Below are positions 22,316 to 33,048 of a stretch of DNA of 64,000 bases, in pieces. Source of the stretch: Meandrina meandrites (Eukaryota; Cnidaria; Anthozoa; Scleractinia; Meandrinidae); NCBI GenBank assembly GCA_963693305.1, contig OY855913.1, positions 25,677,114 through 25,741,113 on the forward strand, read 5' to 3'. Under the pieces are notes generated by a model. That model searched no databases and was not told the origin of the DNA. It was given only the letters and a program-made list of their open reading frames with translations. The position numbers and the translations under genes were made by a program. Positions within the stretch are counted from its first letter, which is position 1. Each line of letters starts with the position of its first letter.

Positions 22316-24375
22316 TCAGATGCATCTGAAAGGCTTGGGGCTTCTTCGTTCCTCAGGTTGGTCTACCATGATATCACTCCTCTTCTGCATCAGTGGATCA
22401 TCAATTGAAATCATTTTTCTTGTGTACTCCTAAAAAAAACACGAAATTGTAGTTAACGTAGGAAGAGGGTCCAGATGATGAAAGCTGGCTTTAAATTATT
22501 GTTGGCAACAGACAATCGGTCTAATTTTAATTCTGTAATAACAAGTAACAAATAGCCTGATATTTTGACACTGTTATATTCGATAGATCGTTCTCGCTCA
22601 CCCTGACCGATCCTTGCCGACAACTGACAAACCAGCAACAATTTGGCAACTGATGAATTGCCAAAATTGTAAAATGAGAAGTAGCCAAAATTTGAATTGC
22701 CAACTGACAAATAAACGTTTCACTTAACACAAATGGCTAATGTTTACCCTACAACTGACAACAAAAAAGGCTAAAAATTTAATTGGCAACTGACAAACGT
22801 CCATAATTTGAACTGATTGGCAACCAACAAACTGGAAAAAATTTTGACTGACACCTGATGAATGGTCACGATCAGTTGTAATTAAAAACTGACAAATGGC
22901 CAAATTTAATTGACAACTGTTTGACAGTTTGTCAGTTTTCAGTATAAAAATCGTGGCGTTTGACGGTTGCCAGCTATTAAAAATTTGTCTATTTGGCAGT
23001 TGTCAGTTACATTTTTGCCATTTGGCAGCCCTCGATGAAAACTTTGGCTGATACCAGTTTTCAGGGCTACTGTTTCTTAGAGCCCAATACAATTCATTGT
23101 TATAATGTTTATTGTTAATTCGCTTTTTTGGCCAATTGACCGTGTACAAAACAAAATAGTTTTTTTACATACTGCCGAGTGACTAACTCATAGAAACGTG
23201 ATGGTTAGGTAATTCATTCAAAGTGTATGAATGCCAAACAAAAGGTTTTAAACGTTCGTGGACCATTCACCACAAATTTTGGGTTCACTGTTTGCTCCGA
23301 GCTTTATAACCAACGGTTAAAAAATAATTTTAATCCCAATTTTAGGTTAACAAATGCAAAGGGAAACAACAAGTATCAATGACAGACGGAGAATATACTT
23401 TGCTAGCTTCTTTTAGATTTCGTTGCCATTGGGTCGGCATCAACAACAGATGCATGCATAATTAATCTAATTACTCCACAACCTTTTCAGTTTTACCGCA
23501 CTGACGAGCTGCCACCGAGTTCAACACTGAAACCTAATGAACTGAGAGTGTTTACAGTTTATAGTTTTTAGTAAAAGCTATTGTTTTTCAAACGTAAATG
23601 TGATTGACGGGTCCTTCGAAGCTTTGAGGTTGTCGAACAAAAAGCAAGAAATAAATTGACACTTTAATGCAACTTCCTTTCTCTATTCTTGATGGTTTTG
23701 CAGGTTCGACAGAGGCAAACAAATATAGTCCAAATCACAAAAAATCCATAATGAAAAAACTACAATTTAAACTTCTACCCTACTTAGACTGTGCATTGGC
23801 TTTGCAGCATTTACACTGAAAAACAATTAAGCGTCAAACTGAAATTTAGCAGTTTGTGTTTGAAGCAAGGTTTAAACATTCTGTTTTGAACTTCTTTCTA
23901 CATTTTGAATTATATTTTAACGTAAGATTTAAACTATTATTCACTGGTTGGAGATTGGAGAAAGAAAGATGCATAAAGGTTAAAAAGGTTAAACAGAAAT
24001 TTAAGTGGTATGTGAATAAGTATGAAAAATGCAAATATTGAAATATTTACTTAATTGGTTATGTATCCCTAACATCATGCACATGTTTGTTTAGTTATTG
24101 TAAGTTGCAAATTTTTGTTATCCTTAGTCTTTGGTCTTGTTTTCATTTAAAATAACAACAGCATGCCCGGGTCACAAGACTGAAAGCCGTGAAACACAGA
24201 GCGACGAACACTCCAAATTTTAGCTTAAGATACTTTCAATACTCACATTATCTAAAGAGCGTCCATTTTTACGACGGCCTTTCGGGTTAAATGCCAGTTG
24301 TCCCTCTGCTTCACGGGTAAGAAGTAAGAAGCAGGCTAATGTGGCAAGAACAACGAACAACGCAAAACGTTTCAT
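22316..24375 (-). CDS. Candidate secreted amidated-peptide precursor (QLAFNP type), two exons
   Basis: Exon 1 is 24375-24247 (43 aa), ending GRSLDN at a gtgagt donor. Exon 2 is 22429-22316 (37 aa plus TGA), after a ttttttttag acceptor, phase 0; the intron is 1.8 kb. Residues 1-25 are a signal peptide (MKRFALFVVLATLACFLLLT, then REAEG). The mature chain starts QLAFNPK-GRR-KN-GR-SLDN, so two amidation/cleavage sites are possible, giving pQLAFNPK-amide or a longer form. Exon 2 begins EYTRKMISIDDPLM, matching exon 2 of the + strand gene at 6.9 kb, and keeps the D-P motif of the other copies. The product is 80 residues. Its intron holds a foldback repeat (22600-23055). Confidence 0.75.
22600..23055. 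repeat. Foldback minisatellite of 'ggcaactgacaaa' units
   Basis: Units of the type 'ttggcaactgacaaa' run on the left. From about 22920 the reverse complement ('tttgtcagttttcag', 'ggcagttgtcagtt') takes over, giving a potential long hairpin. The architecture mirrors 7366-7716, but the units differ. It lies in the intron of the 22316-24375 peptide gene. Confidence 0.7.
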
Positions 24376-27300
24376 GCTGTAGGTTGTTGCAGGTTATAGC
24401 AAACTCTCCTAGAAAATCTTGGGAGACAAGCAGGTTTGAAGTCAAAACCGTGAATGGCTGGCGAACAGTTTGAGACACCTTTTTATAACGCCTTTGACAA
24501 AAGTCCACGTTTTTTCATGCAAATTTAGCGTGTTTGATAAGGATGGCAGACAAACTGACTTAAGGAAGCAGTTTCGTCAACACGACTTCAATTACTGGAC
24601 GTTTCCCTCACGTGGGAGCAAACGAAAATGCATTGATCACAACGATTTCCTGTTTTGTTTTGTTGATACCAGAACCTTTCTTAACTCTGGATGAAAACGA
24701 CCTTTCAATCGATTTATCTTTAATCTACTCCAGCGATTCAGTAGTTTTGAAATGTTTTTTTTTTCGTGGGGCGGGAAAGCAAGCGAAAGCAGAAAAAAAA
24801 CATAAATCTGGTGTAGTGATATGTTATCGGTGTGGAAAACTTAGTCTTTCCTTCGCTTAAAATCGACGATCCAAAACAGAACTTTCCCATTATTTTTAAC
24901 GTTGAACAGCTCTTCTTATATTGAATGATGAATAAAAGCTAACGGAAATTGCAGACTGAATAATTTCAATGATTTTTTTAATGCTGGTTTTACTTAGTTT
25001 TGTTCCGTTTTCCATGTCTTTAGTTGCGTGCGGAGTACAGTTTTCGAGAGATAACACACAATATTTACTAGGCGTTTTAACGCTAAAAGTTAATTGCTTC
25101 CTTGGTTAAGTAAGATGAAAGATAACAAGTGTGATGGACATCTTTTAGCTGTCTTGGGCGTTTATCCTTGGATTTCTGGACTTTTGTGATATTCAAGTTA
25201 GTTTCAGTTTTCCATGCAAAAGAAAATAAAAACATTTTCAGAATATGTTACAATGCTGAGTGTTTTTAGCATTTCGTAAGAAGTCAGTGAATTACTCCTT
25301 ACTCAGTTCCACTCGACAGGAACTCGAGTTTAAAATATAAAATAAATATTTTCGTGTCTTAAATATCATTTTGGGAAAGTTTCTGCAAACAAGACAATCT
25401 GAAGTTGTAATATTTCGCAGGAGGAAAGTTTACTATAATAGCTAAGTTTGTAAATTAGGTTTACTCCTTTTTCGTTGGAAAAGTCGCAAAAGAATTGAAA
25501 ATAACAGGAACGAGATAAATAAAGGGATATTTAAGCTCTTTTTCAACAGTCAGGTTACTGACCTCTTTCAAAGCCATTGCATTTATATTTACCCAAGTTA
25601 CACGGACGACCTGTCTTATCAAACGAACGACCACCATTAACTGGCATGGGCAGGGCTTTCTGTACGACTTGTCGATTATTTAGTCTTAGCTCCTAGCGGT
25701 GGCAGCTGCACCTGAAAACGTTCTTCACAATGAAAATATTCCCCACGTTTTGGAGTAATGGCTTTTATTTTTTTTGGATTATGAGTCACGAATTGAATCA
25801 TTTTTCTTCAGTTAAAAGTCTTACTATATCAAGCTATGTAAGAAAACTGCTTCCGCAGTGAATTCCTTTGCCTGTTCATTTCTCACATTCATTTCCTCGT
25901 CACAAACTTTGAAATATTATAAGTTTTGAAGTTCGTCTCGTTATTAATCTTTTTTCAACCCTCCCCAATTTTAACAACCTTGCATGCTTACAGATCTATA
26001 GGTTTATTCTTAATTTATGGTGCATTATTAGCTTTCTGTGTTTGCAAGGGATAAATGATTCCACGCGGTGCATTTCGTTTGAGAAACAGAAAAGGATTTC
26101 CTCAGTTCTCAGAAACTCGCACCTGACATTTACTCTTTTTAGTTAAAATTCCTTCTTCTCTTTCTTCTTCTTTTCATTATCATCATCTTCGTCCTTGTCA
26201 TACTTCTTCATCTTCATCTTGTTCTTCTTCTTTTTCTTCTTCTTCTTCCTCTTCATATGTATATGTGTATATAAAAACAGCCTAGAAAAGGGAGTACTTA
26301 AGTAAAACTCACTTTTTGATTCATTGCTTTATTAACTTTGTCAATTAATTTTCTAAAGATATTGCCTCTAAAGAGTCTCCTTGTCTTGAAATCAAGTCCC
26401 TTAGGGCTACTATAAAAAACTTGACAACAGAGCAGTTGTTCTGATAACTAAAATGTACTGCCCCCAGATTGATAACCGCTCCGTTTAACAGCAAAATTAA
26501 AAGCTCATTAAGGATTATCTAGAAGGAGTACGAAAATGTGTTAGACAAGAGACGAAAAGCGCTCCACTTTACTGGTCATATAGTTTTATTTTATTTTATT
26601 TTATTTTAGCTGTTTCTCCAGTAGAGAAGCAGCTCTCGTAAGCTTGTTATTCTCTTGGTTCTCTACTGTAGCAGTTGCTGTTGTTTGGGGGGCTAGGGCA
26701 TTCTTCCATTTTTTTTTTTATTCTATTGTTCTCTCGAAGGTAGAGATCCATTCATGTGAGACCTGAAAAAATACAAAACTCCAGCGGCACAATGAAATGG
26801 GTGTCATGTAGCTCTTTAGAATCTGATATCACAAAATTTACCCGGCTATCAAATGTGCAAAGTGGCTTTAAGTAGGTGATCAGACTTAATGTCAGCCATG
26901 ATGATTTCGTATCAATCAGGAAAGTCCGCTGACGTAAAGGATTCACTTTAATACTTCATTTTAACAAAAAAAAAATATTTACTTGTAATTCCCAGTTAGC
27001 TATGCCCTAAGGATGTATCTTTTGTGGAGTGTAGCTGGCATTGAATTGAAGGCAATGTAATGTTTTTTTCTTTTTATTGGGTAAACGTTTTCCCATCTTT
27101 CTGTTGTTTCTCAAATTTCCCAGCTAATCAAGCAGCCAAGGACTGCATAAGCAATTTATCGCCCTATTTTCTAACATCTTTTAGCTTTTTCCCTTCCTTA
27201 ATTCATTCGTTAAGTCGTTAATTCATCCCATCGTCCCTTCGTCGCTTCCCCTCTTCCCTCGTCTCTTCGTCCCTACTTGCCCTCGATGCCTCGTCCCGGG

Positions 27301-28170
27301 AACGAGGCGTTGATTAGCTGTGATATTTGAGAAACAACAGATTGATGCACGGGAAAACGTTTCCTCGTCCCCTCGCCCGATCGTCCCCGTCGCCGATTTG
27401 TTCGTTGGATCGTGCATCCGTGCATCCGTGCATCCGTGCATTCTTTATTCGTTTGTGTGACATAGTCACTTAAAATAGTGTGACCTATAATAACCTCAAA
27501 CCTCAAATTCAATTGTTTCCGACGTAGTTGTGTCCACCGACTGTAGTTTGACGGACGATAAACACAAGCATTTCTTTCTTGTGCTCGTGGATTTTTCAAC
27601 GTTTATTTAAAGATAACGATGGTGCCACGAAAACACATACAGAGCAGAAATTAGAGTCATTTTACGCCTGCGTGCAAAGGTCTAGTCCAGCTTCGTCCAA
27701 CAACAATATCCAATATTGTCGATGTCTGAATTTTCCGTTTCGATTTTTACTTTCTTACTCTGACTTATTTGGATCGTATTAATGTGCTTTCTGCGTTGTT
27801 TGATTCAAAATTCCCCAGTGCACGTTTATGACAGTTTCGTGTTGTTAATGCCAACCCTCAGCTTCCTTGTTGTGCTCAGTTGTTTATGTGGCTAAGCCGG
27901 ATGAACGTATTCCCTCATATACATACATTAACTCGTTTAGGAATGCGAAACATTTGGCAATCCCCGATCTTATAATGCCATGCCTTGCGCGGTGTGAATA
28001 GGTCGCTACAAACGTGTTGTCAATAAACGGATGATATTGCCGTGAAGAATATGCTAAATTGAAGCGACCCTTTTACGCAGTTGAAAACTATTTCCAGTCA
28101 GTTGAAACGTAAATATTCACTTGAAAGAAGAAAATCGTACTCAAGACGAACATTTCAGACACTTGAAAAA
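24376..28170. other. Intergenic spacer with low-complexity tracts
   Basis: A TTC-rich pyrimidine tract lies at 26150-26255, a repeated 'ttttatttta' tract at 26585-26610, a CT-rich stretch at 27230-27300 and four 'catccgtg' units at 27413-27441. No gene is supported on either strand. The end should hold the flotillin-like gene's promoter. Confidence 0.5.
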
Positions 28171-30800
28171 ATGGGAAATTGCCACATGGCAAGCGATAGA
28201 GAGGCTGTTGTGGTCTCAGGTAAGATTTAATTTTGCTTGATTGTATTGAATACCGTGGCAGCTAAGTTCGAAAAAATCCTTTTAATTTAGCACTGGCATA
28301 TATTCCAGCGTTCGTTCTGAACTAATGGTGATACGTCCTTATTGAAAAATGCAGAAGTGCTTTATTAATAGCGAAAGTTTATGAACAATTCGTGGCAAAA
28401 ATATCGAAATTTATTTACTAACCAAATTCCATTCCCGTTTGTTCGGTGTAGCTAATTTCGTATAATTTACCTTGTTATCATTCCCTTAGGATATAATAGT
28501 TGTTTGCTTGAACTGGCATTTTTTAAGATTCACAATACCCAACAAAACAATGCTTCGAGTAAACACTCCTGAAAAGTGCGAAACAGAGCATTAAAATGTT
28601 ATTTTAGTATTTGTTTTGAAAATACGATAGACGTTCTGTGACTGCTACGTGTACTGTATATTGAACTCCGTTAGCGTTCGACTAAAGTCACACGGCCTGC
28701 AATGCGCATTGATTCACCCTGTTCATTTTCGCTTGAGAATTTTGCAAGATGTCCTCTTTTATTTAATTCAGAAGATTTGTATTTACGTTAATTTGCTCGC
28801 GATCAAGCAGAATAATTATCCATACTTAATATCGTATACTCTTGCGTTATATCACATACGTGATTAAAAGTTTAATACCGCACAGTGTCATTCACGAGAT
28901 CTATCCTTCACCGGCAGGTGGGTGTTGCATTCCAAGAACGCAGAAGTACAAAGCTGTGGCAGGAAGATGGAAATGCTTATGGGCTTGGGCTGGCTTGAGT
29001 AAAGTTGACAGGTATTGTAAAAAACATTCAATTGAATAAAACTCAGTAATGGGATCAAGGAAGGTTTGAGTCCATTCTCGAGATTCCTGTGTATGTTTTG
29101 ATTTACCATACCTTTATCAGTAACTGACGTCAACTTCTTTAAACATAAATAAACTCTGGCATTTTAAACATATTTGTATCATTGTCGCGTGCGTAACAAG
29201 CGTTCCCGTGCGAGCGAAGTGCTATGTGTCGCGCGCGAGTTAAGATTCTGGTCGCGCGAAAATTAGCTCTCGCCCGAATTTCGCGAGACAGAATCTACGC
29301 TCGCACGCGACACCAACAGTAGACAAGATAAGAACGGGAACGCTTGCTAAGACTGGAAATACGGCGCCATTTCGGATGAGGATGAGTCAAATTGAAACAT
29401 TCGCATATATCATGAGTTAAAATATTAACGAAGGATTTATACTCTTGATTTATCTATTATTTACTATGGGCTCCCTTGTTGCTCAATACTGTCTGAAACA
29501 ATATTGTTCCCCTCGCAATAAAACTGGCGGCCAATACGGACTTTTAGAATCCCGAGCCAAATGATCAAATATGTAGCAAGTTTATTTATCAGAATCTGAT
29601 GTCAAAGAGCTTCCTGTGAAATTTCGGTTGAGTGTTTAGAATATTTAGGGCTTGTTCAAATGTAAAGGCGAAAGAGTTTACAGATCAAATTCGAAGAATA
29701 GTTGGAAGTGCAGTGAAGTTTTCATACTGATGTATTTCAGACTTTTGCAACGCGACCGAACGCTTCAGTAATTTTCAATATTAAAGTCTATACCCTTAAA
29801 TTTGATGAGTAAATTATTCCCCCCTGGCATGAGTTTTTTAGTTTTTAAATGTACACTGTTTCCTGATTATGTTTGTTGCACGCACCCTTTTCAAAACGGC
29901 ACGAGGAAAAAAACCTGCGAACTCTTCTATTACCTCATACAGCAGAAGTTGCAAGCTTTCTGTATTAACTTCTCAAGTCTAACAATTTATTTTCCACAGG
30001 CTTTCTCTGGACGTGCTAACGTTCAGAAAGGTTATCAAGAATGTGAAAACAGCGCGAGGCAGACATGCTTCTGTGTCGATAATTACTGAGGTACAAGTTA
30101 TGCAGGATCTTCAGCACTTTGCGCGAGCGAGTGATTACTTCCTTGGAAAAACAAATGACGAAATAGCAGATGTTATTCTTCATGTCCTTGAGGCGCACCT
30201 CCGCGACATCTATGAAGACATAGCTTTGAAATGCATCGAAGAAGGTAAACCATTCACAACCATTTAATGTAGACCTGCAAACATTAGCCAATCACTTGGT
30301 GCCGTGAGTGGCAATTCTTTAAAAGGTTGCGCCCCTGGTGGCGGGGGGGGGGGGGGGGGTTCACTGGACTATTAGGGGAGGCTCCATCAGAAACGGGTAC
30401 ATTTTTCGGGCTCCATTGTAGCTATATAAAAGGTTAGGGAATTCACGGGTTGGACTATACAGAAGGAGGTAGGGAAAACTGTCATTAAGGTACCTAAAAG
30501 GACCTTAGAAAATATCTTGAACAGACCTACCGAACGGTCGATTCATTGAAGTATGTTAAGAGTTATCCAGCAAGAGATGCAATATCTCTTCTATAGGTAT
30601 GTGGAAGGGGTGCCATCCCGGGGGTACCATCCCAGGGGGTACCATTTTCGTATCGAAGTTGAGCCTTTTCTCTTTGTCTTATTTCAGATGCATACCACTT
30701 TGCGGGGAGAGTGCAAAAGGCGGCAACTCCTGATGTGTGGGACCTGGGAGTGCTGATTCATAACTTTTTCATCACAGACGTGACTCGAGAGGAAATATAA
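28171..30800 (+). CDS. Flotillin-2-like protein, SPFH domain only
   Basis: Four exons fit in phase: 28171-28219, 28918-29011, 30000-30244 and 30688-30800 (TAA), giving 166 aa. The N-terminus MGNCH...VVVSGGCC matches flotillin-2: Gly2 is the myristoylation site, and Cys4, Cys19 and Cys20 sit exactly where flotillin-2 is palmitoylated. WAWAG, RLSLDVLTF, DYFLGKTNDEIADVILHVLEAHLR and the final FAGRVQKAATPDVWDLGVLI follow the family through the SPFH/PHB domain. Flotillins coat the inner face of plasma-membrane and endosomal rafts. The stop falls where the SPFH domain ends, so the roughly 240-residue coiled-coil flotillin domain used for oligomerisation is missing, and I see no exon for it before the next gene. 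Introns are kept, so this is not a retrocopy. It may be a truncated paralogue or an expressed short form. Confidence 0.8.
29197..29346. mobile_element. MITE in intron 2 of the flotillin-like gene
   Basis: Terminal inverted repeats 'caagcgttcccgt' and 'acgggaacgcttg' enclose a CpG-rich body that is itself partly palindromic ('gtgtcgcgcgcgag' against 'gctcgcacgcgacac'). Confidence 0.65.
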
Positions 30801-31429
30801 TATTTAATACGCAGTACTCTTATCATGATCGGTGTCAGGCAATGTCAATACGAAGACGTTTTCAGTGATTCGTACACGCCGTATCAAGACAAAACTGGGC
30901 TCTTATTGTCGCCGCTTGTCACGTTATTGTCTAAAGATGCTCAAGTTTTTGTCGTTACAGCTAGTCTTCTATATTTATTCATTTTTCGGCGTTTTATGCT
31001 GCCTTAAAACAAGTAGCTAGTAAACGTTAGGCGAATGTTATTGAGATATCTTAACTAAACATTTGAGGTTAAACCCTACCGCGAGTATGGATTGTGGTTC
31101 TGGAATCTTACCTATTAGTCAAGTTTTTGGCGATTCCTCATTTATCATGTAAAATTCCAGTACACTTCTCAGCTATCGGTAAAATTACAGATCTCAGCTA
31201 TCGTTTAAAATATTCGGTCATTTCCCCAGCTTACAGTTGAAACTTTGTTAAAATCTGGTATGGCAACACTGTGTGCCCTTGAGTACGAGTTTTGTTGACA
31301 TGCTAATCACATACTCTTCGTGTCTAAACGACGATGAACTTAGACTTAACAGGAGAAGATCTTGAGCTCTACCGCCAGTTATAAATATTTTGGATGCATA
31401 TAAAGTTAAATACATTTATAGTGTGTATT

Positions 31430-31435
31430 AATAAA
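31430..31435 (+). promoter_or_regulatory. Possible polyadenylation signal AATAAA
   Basis: It lies 630 bp past the flotillin-like stop codon. Its use is unproven. Confidence 0.25.
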
Positions 31436-33048
31436 ACTGATTAACGTATACCTATGCTTATTATTAAAATCCATTATTTAGTCTCCTAGAATTTCTACAG
31501 TTTAACTCTCAGTAACAGGTGTAACGATCATGATTATGCGTTATGGAACCTGTGATGCTGATTTATGACGTAACTAAAGAACAAAGATAATAAAATAAAA
31601 AAAAAGTCGTGTACAAAGAATTTTTGCGAGATTTTTTTAATGTTTGCAGGGAAAACAGTCCATTTTCTGGTCGGTGTTTCCTCATTTACACGATTTCGTT
31701 GCTCGCTGGTGAATTTTATGACGTGATAAAATCGAATTTTACACCGAGTTTCTGTTTTTTTTTTGTTTTTTTTTTGTTTTTTAATTTGTAACTGAAACGT
31801 CATAGCCGTGGTATGAGATTGCAGTCGTCTTGTCCTTCAATCTAAACCCGAGCGGGTTACGATCAACTCTCTTTATAGCCGCGGACACGTTGACTACGTT
31901 GGGACTTCGTCTAGTGTCCGTATTAGCGAGAGTTCGTAATAGCAGGAGTCATTTCCAGTCAAACCTCTAATAGTGAGTTTCCTTAATAGCGGGGTATCCG
32001 CAAGACGAGAGTTGACTGTAATTAGAGGACCCAGGATCTGCAGGATTTGGGTTGAGGAAAGAATTACGCCACCTGAATACTCGTCAGCTGAAGACAAGGG
32101 TTCATAGGGTTTCAAGTTGACCAGACCAGCTACCTAGCTTAGTTAGATCGCGAAACTTGAATCAATTCATTATCTTAACAGGGATAAACCAAAAAGTTCT
32201 AGGAAGGAGAGCGAGAAGCTGATACACAATGATATAAGTTATCGTTACTCAGCATACTGTTTTATGCAGGGACCGCGGAGGGGGAGGGGCTGGTAGGGCT
32301 ATAGCCCTACCACTTTTTTTGCTTGGGTTGACTTTTTAGGGATCCAGATGCCAAGGATAATGTATGAATCTTACCACTTGGAGTAACAAAAGGCTTTTAC
32401 TTTTGCATATGCCCTTCACGAAGTCAAAGGTTCGGCACAGCCGCACGGAAAACTGTAAGAGAAACTTTCAGGGGAGGAGCGTTGCGTGACGACACTAAAA
32501 ACGGCAACTTTGGCAACTTCAAAATGTAGCAAGCTTAGCCAGTTTTATTTAACATATTTACTGCATTTGAAGGTTCATAGTAAGTAGCGACGGCTATGTT
32601 GTAAATATGTGCGTAAAACTATGTTGTAAAACAGTGACCCCAAGTACTTGAGTGTCTTGGCCAGATTTTCTACCACTTTAAAATGGTCTCCGCGGTCCCT
32701 GTTATGGATGACTGAGTTTCAGGCTTTTCTAAAGGGAAAAGCCCAACTCCTGTTGCACGCTTGTACGGCAGTTGGCATGCGTGTTGGTAACCAAAACGTT
32801 TCTACTGCATCGTTTCATGTGGCTTCAGTATTTAGATCTGGGTGATGAGTATACCTGGCTGATTTGAATGAGACAATGATATGGAACAATTGGGCATAAA
32901 TGACCAAGTATGTCGCCGTTGTAAATCCGCTGACAAACGGCTCAATTTTGTGCCATGGCGGAAGAAGTGAAGCTGGAAGGTTGACCTTGATGATTGAATT
33001 ATTGTAGTTTGAATCGCGGAGCAAATAGTAGAAAACACTTTTGTTAAG
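31436..33048. other. Intergenic spacer
   Basis: Contains one transposon-like end (31870-32020) and short open frames only. It should include the NSRP1 promoter near its end, though no clear core element is visible. Confidence 0.45.
31870..32020. repeat. Probable end of a Tigger-type DNA transposon
   Basis: Repeated words of the type 'tccgtattagcgagag', 'cctctaatagtgag', 'ccttaatagcgggg' finish with 'gagagttgactgta'. This style is seen at the ends of pogo/Tigger elements. Only one end is visible here. Confidence 0.4.

Noticed and set aside
30825..31020. Further flotillin exons after the stop codon
   Set aside because: The frames here show no Ala/Glu-rich heptad sequence of the flotillin domain and no matching splice phase.
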